Part shown: positions 32,105 to 41,140 of the stretch, one piece after another
Layout: every line of letters begins with the position of its first letter
How positions within the stretch are numbered: the first letter of the stretch is position 1
DNA from: Kribbella antiqua
GTDB lineage: Bacteria; Actinomycetota; Actinomycetes; Propionibacteriales; Kribbellaceae
NCBI RefSeq assembly: GCF_004345665.1
Contig: NZ_SLWR01000001.1
Location: 434,001 to 498,000 of the forward strand
Direction of reading: 5' to 3'
Length of the DNA: 64,000 nucleotides
The notes under the pieces: generated by a model
The model's database searches: none
The model's input: the letters and a program-made list of their open reading frames with translations, nothing else
What the model was told of the DNA's origin: nothing
Program-made: the position numbers and the translations under genes

Positions 32105-34890
32105 CCACCGACATCACTGGCACCCCCGCCCCTGACCTCAAGATCATCGAGACCCGCGTTTACCGCGGTCCGAACGTATGGAGCTACGACCCCGCCATCC
32201 ACCTCGTCGTCGATCTCGGTTCGCTGGAGAACTTCCCGTCGACCGCCATCCCCGGCTTCACCGAGAAGCTGCTCGAACACCTGCCCCGGCTCGACCAGCA
32301 CCACTGCTCGCGCGGCCGTAAGGGCGGCTTCATCGAGCGGCTGCACGAAGGCACCTGGCTCGGCCACATCTCCGAGCACGTCGCGCTGCAACTCCAGCAC
32401 GAGGCCGGCCACGACATGCGTCGCGGCAAGACCCGCCAGGTCAAGGGCGTGCCGGGCCGCTACAACATCACTTACGCGTACGCCGATGAGGCGGTAGGGC
32501 TGGCCGCTGGTGAGCTCGCGGTCCGGTTCGTCAACCATCTTGTGCAGCCGGATCCGGCATTCGACTTCACCACCGAGCTGGAGAAGTTCATCAAGCAGGC
32601 CGAGCGTACGGCGTTCGGCCCGTCGACCCAGGCGATCGTCGACGAGGCCGTGTCACGCGACATCCCGTGGATCCGGCTGAACAAGGCGAGCCTGGTCCAG
32701 CTCGGGCAGGGCGTGCACGCGAAGCGGATCCGGGCCACGATGACGTCGGAGACCGGGTCGATCTCGGTCGACATCGCCAGCGACAAGGACCTGACCACCC
32801 GGCTGCTCGCGTCCGCCGGCCTGCCGGTGCCGCGGTCGGAGTCGGTACGCACGGTCGACGAAGCGGTCACGATCGCGAACAAGATCGGCTACCCGGTGGT
32901 GTGCAAGCCGCTCGACGGCAATCACGGCCGGGGTGTCTGCCTGAACCTGCAGGACGCGGCCGCCGTACGGGAAGCCTTCCCGATCGCGGCCGAGCAGTCC
33001 CGCCGCGGGTTCGTGATCGTGGAGAACTTCGTCACCGGCAAGGACTACCGCTGCCTGATCATCAACGGCCGGATGGAGGCGATCGCCGAACGCGTCCCGG
33101 CGCACGTGGTCGGCGACGGTGTCCACACGGTGGCCGAGCTGGTCGACATCACCAACGCCGACCCGCGCCGCGGGGTCGGGCACGAGAAGATCCTGACCCG
33201 GATCACGATCAACAACGCCGCCCGCGAGCTGGTCCGCAGCCAGGGCTTCGAGCTGGACGACGTACCGCCGGAAGACGTGATGGTGAAGCTCACCCTTACC
33301 GGCAACATGTCCACCGGCGGGATCTCGATCGACCGGACCTTCGAGGCGCACCCGGAGAACGTCGAGATCGCCGAGGAGGCGGCCCGGATGATCGGGCTCG
33401 ACATCGCCGGAATCGACTTCATCTGCCCCGACATCACCCAGCCGGTGCGCGAGACCGGCGGCGCGATCTGCGAGGTGAACGCGGCACCGGGGTTCCGGAT
33501 GCACACCAACCCGACGATCGGCGAGCCGCAGTACATCGCCAAGCCGGTCGTCGACATGCTGTTCCCGCCGGGCGCGACCAGCCGGATCCCGATCGTCGCG
33601 GTCACCGGTACGAACGGCAAGACCACCACCTCGCGGATGATCAGCCATGTTTTCAAGGGCATGGGCCGCAAGGTCGGGATGACCTCGACCGACGGCATCG
33701 TGATCGACGAGCGGCTGGTGATCCGCCAGGACGCGTCCGGGCCGAAGTCCGCCCGGATGGTTCTGCAGAACCCGCGGGTCGACTTCGCCGTGTTCGAGGT
33801 GGCGCGGGGCGGGATCCTGCGCGAAGGTCTCGGCTACGAGCGCAACGACATCGCCGTCGTACTGAACATCCAGCCTGACCACCTCGGCATGCGTGGCATC
33901 GACACGCTCGAGCAGCTCGCCGACGTCAAGGCGGTGCTGGTCGAGGCCGTGCCGCGGACCGGGTACGCCGTACTGAACGCGGACGACCCGTTGGTGCGGA
34001 AGATGCGGCGGAAGTGCTCCGGCCAGGTGGTGTGGTTCAGCATGGCCGAGCCGGGTAGCGAGGTGCGCGAGTACATCGAGGGGCATTGCCGCCGGGGTGG
34101 ACGGGCCGTCGTTCTGGAGCGGTCCGAGCTGGGCGACATGATCGTGGTCAAGCATGGCCGCCGGTCGATGCAGCTGGCCTGGACACACTTGCTGCCGGCA
34201 ACGTTCGGTGGGCGAGCGATGATGAACGTGCAGAACGCGATGGCCGCGGCCGCTGCCGCCTTCGCCGCCGGTGCGCCGTTGCACGACATCCGTCAGGGCC
34301 TGCGCACGTTCAGTACGTCGTACTACCTCTCCCCCGGGCGGTTGAACGAGATCGACGTCGACGGCCGGACGGTGATCGTCGACTACTGCCACAACGCGCC
34401 CGCGATGCGGATGCTCGGCGACTTCGTCGACCGGCTCGGCGAGAGCCTGAGCGCGTCGTCCGAGCTCGGCCGGCCGTCCCGGATCGGCGTGGTCGCGACG
34501 GCCGGTGACCGCCGTGACGACGACATCCGCGAACTGGGTGAGGTCGCGGCCCAGCACTTCGACGTCGTGATCGCGCGCGAGGACGCCCGGCTACGCGGTC
34601 GCAAGGCAGGCGAGTCCGCGGCCCTGGTAGCCGCAGGTGTCCGGGCTGCGATGGAGAAGGGCGCTCGGTGCCGCCAGGTCGACACCGTGCTGGACGAACT
34701 GGACGCGATCCGGAACGCCCTGTCCCGGTCCAACCCCGGCGATCTCGTCGTACTGTGCGTCGACCAGCATCAGTCGGTCCTCGCCGAACTCGAGTCCGTC
34801 TCGCATCTCGCCCAGGCCGGCGCCCGCTCCGGCGACGAAGGCGGCGACCCCGACTTCGTCCAGCCCGACGAGGAGACGCTCGACGACTGA
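32101..34890 (+). CDS. cphA: Cyanophycin synthetase
   Basis: This 929-residue enzyme makes the storage polymer cyanophycin (multi-L-arginyl-poly-L-aspartate) from Asp, Arg and ATP. The N-domain (about 1-160) has GGFIERLHEGTWLGHISEHVALQLQ-type sequence. The ATP-grasp domain (about 225-475) adds Asp, with CKPLDGNHGRGVCLN as the nucleotide loop. The Mur-ligase-like domain (about 495-880) has the P-loop VTGTNGKTTTSRM at about 501 and adds Arg. All three are intact. It is slightly longer than cyanobacterial forms. It is downstream of cphB and 18 nt upstream of a signalling gene. Confidence 0.97.
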   Translation: MTTDITGTPAPDLKIIETRVYRGPNVWSYDPAIHLVVDLGSLENFPSTAIPGFTEKLLEHLPRLDQHHCSRGRKGGFIERLHEGTWLGHISEHVALQLQHEAGHDMRRGKTRQVKGVPGRYNITYAYADEAVGLAAGELAVRFVNHLVQPDPAFDFTTELEKFIKQAERTAFGPSTQAIVDEAVSRDIPWIRLNKASLVQLGQGVHAKRIRATMTSETGSISVDIASDKDLTTRLLASAGLPVPRSESVRTVDEAVTIANKIGYPVVCKPLDGNHGRGVCLNLQDAAAVREAFPIAAEQSRRGFVIVENFVTGKDYRCLIINGRMEAIAERVPAHVVGDGVHTVAELVDITNADPRRGVGHEKILTRITINNAARELVRSQGFELDDVPPEDVMVKLTLTGNMSTGGISIDRTFEAHPENVEIAEEAARMIGLDIAGIDFICPDITQPVRETGGAICEVNAAPGFRMHTNPTIGEPQYIAKPVVDMLFPPGATSRIPIVAVTGTNGKTTTSRMISHVFKGMGRKVGMTSTDGIVIDERLVIRQDASGPKSARMVLQNPRVDFAVFEVARGGILREGLGYERNDIAVVLNIQPDHLGMRGIDTLEQLADVKAVLVEAVPRTGYAVLNADDPLVRKMRRKCSGQVVWFSMAEPGSEVREYIEGHCRRGGRAVVLERSELGDMIVVKHGRRSMQLAWTHLLPATFGGRAMMNVQNAMAAAAAAFAAGAPLHDIRQGLRTFSTSYYLSPGRLNEIDVDGRTVIVDYCHNAPAMRMLGDFVDRLGESLSASSELGRPSRIGVVATAGDRRDDDIRELGEVAAQHFDVVIAREDARLRGRKAGESAALVAAGVRAAMEKGARCRQVDTVLDELDAIRNALSRSNPGDLVVLCVDQHQSVLAELESVSHLAQAGARSGDEGGDPDFVQPDEETLDD

Positions 34891-34908
34891 CCGTCGTACA
34901 TTCGAGCT

Positions 34909-36492
34909 GTGGGAGGCGATGACCGCGTCCGTACAGCCGAGGTGATCGCAGCGCTGTCCTTGGCGACGGATCTCGGGGTCGGGCTGCCGTTCGAGCACGG
35001 GCTGCAGAGCACGTTGGTCGCTCTGCGGCTGGCTGAGCGGCTTGACGTCGACTCCGGTACGGCGTCGGACGCGTACTACGGGTGCCTGTTGTTCTACATC
35101 GGCTGCACTGCCGATGCGGATCTCAGCGCCGAGCTGTTCGCCGAGGGCGCGCTGTTCTCGCACTTCAACCCGGTGGCGTTCGGATCGCCACTGCAGATCG
35201 TCACCGGGATCATGCACGCGCTGGCGGATCCAGACGCCGGTCTGGCGAGCAACACGCTGCGGATCGCCGGCCGACTGCCGCGGGCTATTCGGGGACATCA
35301 GGCGCACATCACCGCGCTCTGTGAAGTGGCGGTGATGCTGACCGACCGGCTGGGCCTACCTGCGTCGGTGCGCGACCTGTTCCGGTCCCTCATCGAGCGG
35401 TGGGACGGCAAGGGTCAGCCCGACGGGTTGCGGGGTGAAGACATCCCGCTCCCGCTGCGCATCATGCACGTCGCCCGCGACGCTATCTTCCAACAGTTGG
35501 TGGGCGGTACGTCGTACGCCGCTGGAGTGACCCGGGAACGCGCCGGGCATGCGTTCGACCCGCGGATCGCCCACCTGCTGGCCGACGAGGCCGAGGACAT
35601 CCTGGCCTTCGACGACGACACGTCCGCATGGTCCGAGGTGCTCGACCGCGAACCTGGTGGCAGACCGGCCTTGGCGGGGACGGCGATCGATGACGCGCTG
35701 GCGGCGATCGCCGACTTCTCCGACCTGATTTCGCCGTACTTGGTGGGGCATTCGTCCGGGGTCGCCGAGCTGGCGGCCTCGGCCGGCCGGCTGTACGGCT
35801 TGTCCGAAGCCGCGGTGGTGGCGTTGCGGAGGGCTGCGCTGGTTCATGACGTGGGACGGGTCGGCGTATCGACGGGCATCTGGCAGAAGTCGGCACGGTT
35901 GACCGAGCACGAACGCGAGCAAGTCCGCCTGCACGCGTACCACTCGGAGCGAGTCCTGTGCAGGTCGCCGTTCCTCGCGGCCATCGCGCCGGTCGCGACG
36001 GCCCACCATGAGCGGCTCGATGGCTCCGGCTACCACCGGGGTACGACGGCAGCCGCGTTGACGCCCCCGGCCCGGCTACTCGCCGCCGCGGACGCCTATC
36101 ACGCGATGACCGAGCCGCGCCCGTACCGCGAGGCGCTGACGCCCACACAAGCTGCTGACGTACTTGGAGCGGAGGCTCGTGCGGGGCGGCTCGATGCGGC
36201 GAGTGCCGATGCGGTGCTGGCCGCGGCCGGGCATCAGGTCCGCCGTCTCGACCGGCCGGCCGGACTGACCGATCGCGAGATCGAGGTCGTCGCATTGCTC
36301 GCGCGTGGCCTGCCGACCAAGCAGATCGCGCGAACGCTTGGGATCTCGGTCAAGACCGCCGATCGCCACCTGCAGAACGCCTACCCCAAGATCGGGGTGT
36401 CCAGCCGGGCCGCCGCCGCGCTTTTCGCCATGGAGCACGGGCTGATCCGATGGGGAGAATTCCCGATCGCGGGGTCTCACGGCCGCTCGTAG
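34909..36492 (+). CDS. HD-GYP domain protein fused to a LuxR-type DNA-binding domain
   Basis: This protein of 527 residues joins a predicted metal-dependent phosphohydrolase to a DNA-binding domain. The N-terminal 300 residues are helical with a degenerate first HD-like repeat (DAYYGCLLFYIGCTAD). The second repeat has HDVGRVGV at about 314 and the HHERLDGSGYHRG signature at about 366, so it is an HD-GYP-type domain. The C-terminal LuxR helix-turn-helix (about 450-515) reads LTDREIEVVALLARGLPTKQIARTLGISVKTADRHL. No receiver domain is present. The GTG follows a TACATT -10 box by 6 nt. The ligand, perhaps a cyclic nucleotide, is unknown, and the neighbours suggest control of cphBA or of the peroxidase operon. 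Confidence 0.9.
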   Translation: MGGDDRVRTAEVIAALSLATDLGVGLPFEHGLQSTLVALRLAERLDVDSGTASDAYYGCLLFYIGCTADADLSAELFAEGALFSHFNPVAFGSPLQIVTGIMHALADPDAGLASNTLRIAGRLPRAIRGHQAHITALCEVAVMLTDRLGLPASVRDLFRSLIERWDGKGQPDGLRGEDIPLPLRIMHVARDAIFQQLVGGTSYAAGVTRERAGHAFDPRIAHLLADEAEDILAFDDDTSAWSEVLDREPGGRPALAGTAIDDALAAIADFSDLISPYLVGHSSGVAELAASAGRLYGLSEAAVVALRRAALVHDVGRVGVSTGIWQKSARLTEHEREQVRLHAYHSERVLCRSPFLAAIAPVATAHHERLDGSGYHRGTTAAALTPPARLLAAADAYHAMTEPRPYREALTPTQAADVLGAEARAGRLDAASADAVLAAAGHQVRRLDRPAGLTDREIEVVALLARGLPTKQIARTLGISVKTADRHLQNAYPKIGVSSRAAAALFAMEHGLIRWGEFPIAGSHGRS

Positions 36493-36530
36493 CGTCGTTG
36501 CCGAAGGTGCATTTCGGCAAGGAGGCGGCA

Positions 36531-37208
36531 ATGAACACCACACGAATCGCATCGAGCGGCGTCAGTTCGTCGGCGTTGATCAGGCCGGCGGGCTGGGCCG
36601 GCGTCGTCGGGCCGGTTCTCTTCACCGCGGCCTTTCTGGCCCAGGAAGCCTTTCGCCGGGACGAGTACGACCCGTTCTCGGAACCGGTGAGCGCCCTGGA
36701 AGCCGGGCCCAACGGCTGGATCCAGCAGGCGAACTTCGTGGTCTTCGGGTTGCTCACGATCCTGTGCGGGATCGGGCTTCACCGGGGCCTGCAACCCACG
36801 AAGCGAGGCATCGCCGGTCCGGCACTGCTGTTCCTGAGCGGGATCGCTCTCGTCTGCGCCGGCGTGGTCTTCCCGCTGCGTGAGGACGCCGCGGGAGCGA
36901 CCTATGACCCGGGTGGGCACGTCGTCGGAGGTTTCGTGTTCTTCAACAGCAGCGCGATCGCGCTCGTCGTCCTGTCCCGGCGGATAGCGCATGATCAGCG
37001 CTGGCGCGACCTCTCGACGTACGCCCTCATCGCGGGCGTGGTGGCGATGGCCTCCGCCGTCGTGATGGGCACGCTGGTGATTCCGGACGATGCCCCGCTC
37101 CACGATTGGGCCGGTGTGGCTCAGCGAGCGGTCATCCTGCTGGTGCTGTTCCCCTGTCGCGTCATTCTGTCCGCCCGGCTGCTGAAAATCGGAACTCGGG
37201 CCGGATGA
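36531..37208 (+). CDS. DUF998 family membrane protein
   Basis: This integral membrane protein of 225 residues has six predicted helices, beginning GWAGVVGPVLFTAAFLAQEAF, and belongs to the DUF998 group. A conserved DPFSEPVSALEAGPNGWIQQANF loop follows helix 1, and a short periplasmic YDPGGHVVGG loop lies between helices 3 and 4. The function of the family is not known. The GGAGG site 6 nt upstream fixes the ATG. Its stop overlaps the start of the micro-lipoprotein gene as ATGA, and the peroxidase gene follows, so all three form one operon. Confidence 0.85.
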   Translation: MNTTRIASSGVSSSALIRPAGWAGVVGPVLFTAAFLAQEAFRRDEYDPFSEPVSALEAGPNGWIQQANFVVFGLLTILCGIGLHRGLQPTKRGIAGPALLFLSGIALVCAGVVFPLREDAAGATYDPGGHVVGGFVFFNSSAIALVVLSRRIAHDQRWRDLSTYALIAGVVAMASAVVMGTLVIPDDAPLHDWAGVAQRAVILLVLFPCRVILSARLLKIGTRAG

Positions 37209-37354
37209 AGGTCGTTGGACGGTCCGTGAAGATGAAGTTGCTGACGGCAATGCTGGCCGTTGTGTTGTTTTCCGCCTGCGGATCCACCGAGCAGCCTGCT
37301 ACCCGGACCAGTGAAGAGCACTACCACCCAACCCCGACACCCACTGCGAAGTGA
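37205..37354 (+). CDS. Small lipoprotein, 49 residues
   Basis: This tiny gene encodes a lipoprotein. A short hydrophobic segment (KLLTAMLAVVLFSA) ends in a lipobox with Cys25 (LFSAC), leaving only 24 residues outside, GSTEQPATRTSEEHYHPTPT plus TAK. The start ATG overlaps the DUF998 stop; an internal ATG at 37232 gives a 40-residue form with the same lipobox. Its stop overlaps the GTG of the DyP gene (GTGA). The His-rich tail HYH could bind metal or heme, but this is an inference. I do not know a named family. Confidence 0.75.
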   Translation: MKVVGRSVKMKLLTAMLAVVLFSACGSTEQPATRTSEEHYHPTPTPTAK

Positions 37355-38520
37355 CCACCCGACGACAGTTCTTCGGACTCGCCGGAGCGGCCGCCGCGGG
37401 TGCGGCCGTCTCCGCCGGTGCTGTGGTTGCCCTGGACAAGGATCAGCCGAAGCCGACCGTTGCCAGGGTCATCGATCCGTACGGCGATCATCAGCCTGGG
37501 ATTTCCTCGCCTGCGCCGAAGCATGCCGAGTTGGTTGCTTTCACGTTGCGGAAGGACGCTGACAAGGCTGCGCTCGGGCGGTTGATGCGGTTATGGAGCA
37601 GCGACATTGTTGCTCTCGGCTCCGGTCGTCCCGCGCCCGGCGACACCGCCCCAGAACTGGCGATCGCCAACGTCGCCCTCACCACCACCGTCGGCTTCGG
37701 CCCGCGCGTCTTCACGCTGACCGGGAACAAGCCCGGCGGCCTCGACGACCTCCCGGTGATGAAGCACGACCGGCTCGACCCCGCCTGGTCCGGCGGCGAT
37801 CTGCTGGTCATGGTCGGCCCAGACGACGCGGTCAGCGTCGTACACGCCGTACGACGACTAGTGGCCGACGCGAAGTCCTTTGCGACCCCGCTCTGGCGCC
37901 AGACTGGGTTCTGGAACGGCACCGGCTCCGACGGGCAACCAGTCACCGGGCGGAACCTCTTCGGCCAAGTGGACGGCACCGGCAACCCGGCCGTCGGTAC
38001 GCCGGAGTTCGAGAGCACGGTCTGGTCGTCCGACGGTCCGGACTGGTTCCGCGGCGGTACGACACTCGTCGTACGGCGAATCCGGATGAACCTCGACACG
38101 TGGGACGAGCTCACCCGGTCCGAGCAGGAGCGTGCGGTCGGCCGGAAGCTGTCCAACGGCGCCCCACTGACGGGCGCGGCCGAACACGACGAACTCGACC
38201 TGGAAGCGCAGGACTCCGACGGGCGCCCGGTGATCGCCGAGAACGCCCACGCCCGGCTGTCACACCCGACCGAGAACGACGGGCGCCGGATCTTCCGCAA
38301 GGGCCTCAACTACGTCCATGACAGCGGCGCCGCCCGCGAGTCCGGCCTGATCTTCCTCAGCCACCAGGCCGACGTAGCCGGCCAATTCCTGCCACTCCTG
38401 ATGCGCCTGGACGCGGCCGACGCCCTGAACGAGTGGACCACCACCATCGGCTCCGCCGTCTTCGCCCTCCCACCCGGCTTCCAAGCGGGCGGCTGGCTCG
38501 GGGAGAAACTTCTCGGCTGA
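37351..38520 (+). CDS. Dyp-type heme peroxidase (Tat-exported)
   Basis: This heme peroxidase of 389 residues oxidises dyes and phenolics with hydrogen peroxide. The N-terminal TRRQFFGLAGAAAAGAAVSAGAV is a Tat signal (Arg4-Arg5), so the folded enzyme should cross the membrane. The GxxDG motif GQVDG is at 205-209 with the distal Asp208. The proximal heme ligand is probably His300 in ENAHARLSHP. The start GTG overlaps the stop of the small lipoprotein gene, and the operon also holds a DUF998 membrane protein. Relatives include the DtpA and EfeB groups. No Efe iron-transport or copper genes are beside it, so its electron donor is unknown. Confidence 0.93.
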   Translation: MTTRRQFFGLAGAAAAGAAVSAGAVVALDKDQPKPTVARVIDPYGDHQPGISSPAPKHAELVAFTLRKDADKAALGRLMRLWSSDIVALGSGRPAPGDTAPELAIANVALTTTVGFGPRVFTLTGNKPGGLDDLPVMKHDRLDPAWSGGDLLVMVGPDDAVSVVHAVRRLVADAKSFATPLWRQTGFWNGTGSDGQPVTGRNLFGQVDGTGNPAVGTPEFESTVWSSDGPDWFRGGTTLVVRRIRMNLDTWDELTRSEQERAVGRKLSNGAPLTGAAEHDELDLEAQDSDGRPVIAENAHARLSHPTENDGRRIFRKGLNYVHDSGAARESGLIFLSHQADVAGQFLPLLMRLDAADALNEWTTTIGSAVFALPPGFQAGGWLGEKLLG

Positions 38521-38563
38521 CCTGTCACCCTGCCACGCTGCAACTGCGCGACGGCGGCGCCGG

Positions 38564-39415
38564 CTAGGTAACCGGGTCCCGCCGCGGGAGGAGCCGGCGC
38601 TGCGGCTCCTCCCGGTCGATCCAGTCGAGATCGTCCGACAGTACGGCGTCGTTCGAGCGGTCGGCGTACGGATCGGGCGGCGGCGGTGGCGGCGGCAGGG
38701 CGCGGAGCTTGAGCGCGACCATCGGAATCGCCAGCAGTACGGCGAGCACCAGCCACGGCCAGTACTCCCGCAGGACCGGCTCGAACGACTGGAAGAACGC
38801 AGCGGTCGCGGCGTCGCCGACCTTGTCGATCGGCTGGCCGGAAGCCCGCGCAAGAGTCCGGACCGCCTCGACGATGCCGAAAGCAACCAGATAGATCCCT
38901 GCCAGCGGCAACCAGTAGTACGCCGACCGCCAGCCACGTTTCCAACAGGCGAGGTAAAGAAGAAGCGCCAGGCCGGCGCCGACGAGCAGGCCGTTCAGTT
39001 GCCACAGCCAACGCCAGTCCTCGAGTTGGTTGGCCGGGCGCAACGCGTACCAGGCGACCGGCACGGCCAGCGCGAAGGCGGCGACGACCGAACTTCGGGT
39101 GCCCAGAGCACCGAACAGACCGCCGACAGCGCTTGCTGCCAGCAACGTGATCAGCAAGTCCCTGTCGCTGAAGGCATTTCCGCTCAGCCACCACATGCCC
39201 ACGGCAACGACCAGCACCAGCGGCACCGTGATCCGGATCCGCTGCACCAGCAGACCCGCCAGCACTCCCCCGGCGAAGCCGCCGAGCACGAGCAGGTCCA
39301 GCCGAGGCGGGACGAACAGCGTCGTACCGTCCGGGAGTCCCTTCAGATAGGTGACGGAGAATCCCGCCACGAACCAGGCGACGACCGCGGACGGTACCGA
39401 CCACAGGTAGCGCAT
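38564..39415 (-). CDS. Hypothetical membrane protein, 283 residues
   Basis: This is a polytopic membrane protein with about seven hydrophobic segments in the first 230 residues, beginning VPSAVVAWFVAGFSVTYL. The cytosolic tail starts with a Pro-rich stretch (RALPPPPPPPDPYADRS) and ends in acidic and basic patches (DDLDWIDREEPQRRLLPRRD). No catalytic motif is seen and I do not recognise the family. It converges with the peroxidase gene and lies 36 nt downstream of the Mur-ligase-like gene on the same strand. A link to envelope function is possible. Confidence 0.8.
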   Translation of the reverse strand: MRYLWSVPSAVVAWFVAGFSVTYLKGLPDGTTLFVPPRLDLLVLGGFAGGVLAGLLVQRIRITVPLVLVVAVGMWWLSGNAFSDRDLLITLLAASAVGGLFGALGTRSSVVAAFALAVPVAWYALRPANQLEDWRWLWQLNGLLVGAGLALLLYLACWKRGWRSAYYWLPLAGIYLVAFGIVEAVRTLARASGQPIDKVGDAATAAFFQSFEPVLREYWPWLVLAVLLAIPMVALKLRALPPPPPPPDPYADRSNDAVLSDDLDWIDREEPQRRLLPRRDPVT

Positions 39416-39451
39416 GACACCTCGATCCAGCCCTCAGCGGGCGGCCGAGGG

Positions 39452-41137
39452 TTAGTGCTGAGCTCGTTCGACCTTGGCCTTCAAGGTCTCCGGTGTGTCG
39501 ACGGTAGCTCCCTCGGCCCGCAACCAGGCGTCAAGACTCGCCCGATCCTGCAGAGACATGACCGCGACCACGTCTCCGGGCTTAGCCTCCGCGACCAGCG
39601 CCTGCGCCGCCGCGAGCTCGGTCGGGTGCGCCGGTACGTCGTCCACGCCGACCGACGCGGCACCCTCCCGGAACACCGCCTCGAGTTCCTCCGGGGGCCG
39701 GCCGCGCAAGTATTCGGTCTTGTGGCCGATCATCACCCGGTCGGCTGCCCGCGCACCGATCGCGCCGAGTGCCGAGACCATCTCGTCGGCCCGGTCGCCC
39801 GGTGAGCCCATGGCCAGCAGCAACCGTCCGCCCGGCTCCCGGACGCCGTTCATGATCTCGATCAGCGCTTCCAGCCCCGCCTCGTTGTGGGCGAGGTCGA
39901 TCACCACGGTGAAGTCGCGCAGCGAGTACATGTTCATCCGGCCGGGGTTGTTCTCGTTCGGTATGAACGTGGTCAGCCCCTCGACCACCGCCGCCCGCGG
40001 CAACCCGAGCCCGAGCGCCGCAGACACTGCGGCCAGCGAGTTCTCGACGTTGTAGTGCGACAGACCTGACAGAGTCATTGGTACGTCGACGACCTTCACC
40101 AGCGGTTCCGGGTCACTGGCCTGGTCGAGGACGGTGATGAAGCCGTCCAGCACGGTCGTCGCGCGACCGCCTTCGTCGAGCACGGTCCGGATCGACGGCG
40201 AGTCGGGATCGCGGGAGAACACCCAGCACTTCGCGGGCGACCCGAGCCGCATCGCGAACGTCCGCGGGTCATCGCCGTTCACGACGCACCACCCACGCGG
40301 CCGGGTGATCTGCGTGATCACCGCCTTCACCTCGGCCAACTGGTCGATCGTGTCGATCCCGCCGAGGCCGAGGTGGTCCGCGGTGACGTTCGTGACGACC
40401 GACACGTCGTTCGACGCCACGCCGACGCCGCGCCGGAGGATGCCGCCGCGGGCGGTTTCGGTCACCGCGAGCTGGATGCCCGGCTGAGACAGCACCTGCC
40501 CGGCGCCGCTCGGTCCGGAGAAGTCGCCGTACTTGACCAGCTTGCCGTCGAAGTAGACGCCGTCCGTGCTGGACCAGCCGACGTGCAGACCGGCCGCGCG
40601 ACCGATGTGCGCGATCATCCGCGAGGTCGTGGTCTTGCCGTTCGTCCCGGTCACCGCGACCACCGGCACCTTGGGCCGCAGGGTCGGCGGCGGGTTCCCG
40701 GCCGGCTCGTTGCGGACCCGGTCCCCGACCGTCGCGACCAGCTCGGGCAGGTCCTCGGAGCCGAAGGCGTCGAGCACCTCCACGATCGCCGCTCCGAGTG
40801 CCCGCGCCCGGCCTTCATGCGCCCACGGGAACGCCACAACCAGCCGGTGTACGTCGGACTCCGGCCGCACGCGGACCCCGATTCGACCGATGCCGGCCTC
40901 GCGGGCGATCCGTCGTACGACGTGACCCGCGACGCGGATCGCGAACCGCTGCCGGAAGCCCGAGCCGATCCGTCCGGGACGCGTCGCGCCGAGACCGAGA
41001 GCCTGCGCGTACGCCTTCGCGGCGGGTGCCGGGGCGTCGACCAGTGCCGAGACGTCGAGCGTCAGCTTGACGGCGGCACGACTGAAGTAGAGGTTGGCAC
41101 CGTCCAGGACGCGGAGCTCAACCAGAGATGTGGCCAA
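39452..41137 (-). CDS. CphA-like Mur ligase lacking the ATP-grasp domain
   Basis: This protein of 561 residues resembles the first and last parts of cyanophycin synthetase. An N-terminal CphA-like segment (LVELRVLDGANLYFSRAAVKLTLDV) is followed at once by a Mur-ligase domain with the P-loop VAVTGTNGKTTTSRMI at about 150-165 and the ADHLGLGGIDT loop, closely matching the CphA in this window. The ATP-grasp domain that would add Asp in CphA is missing, so it cannot make cyanophycin by the usual cycle. The start is a TTG 3 nt after the fabI stop, and translation is probably coupled. It should be an ATP-dependent amide ligase, but the acid and amine substrates are unknown. Confidence 0.85.
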   Translation of the reverse strand: MATSLVELRVLDGANLYFSRAAVKLTLDVSALVDAPAPAAKAYAQALGLGATRPGRIGSGFRQRFAIRVAGHVVRRIAREAGIGRIGVRVRPESDVHRLVVAFPWAHEGRARALGAAIVEVLDAFGSEDLPELVATVGDRVRNEPAGNPPPTLRPKVPVVAVTGTNGKTTTSRMIAHIGRAAGLHVGWSSTDGVYFDGKLVKYGDFSGPSGAGQVLSQPGIQLAVTETARGGILRRGVGVASNDVSVVTNVTADHLGLGGIDTIDQLAEVKAVITQITRPRGWCVVNGDDPRTFAMRLGSPAKCWVFSRDPDSPSIRTVLDEGGRATTVLDGFITVLDQASDPEPLVKVVDVPMTLSGLSHYNVENSLAAVSAALGLGLPRAAVVEGLTTFIPNENNPGRMNMYSLRDFTVVIDLAHNEAGLEALIEIMNGVREPGGRLLLAMGSPGDRADEMVSALGAIGARAADRVMIGHKTEYLRGRPPEELEAVFREGAASVGVDDVPAHPTELAAAQALVAEAKPGDVVAVMSLQDRASLDAWLRAEGATVDTPETLKAKVERAQH

Positions 41138-41140
41138 CCC

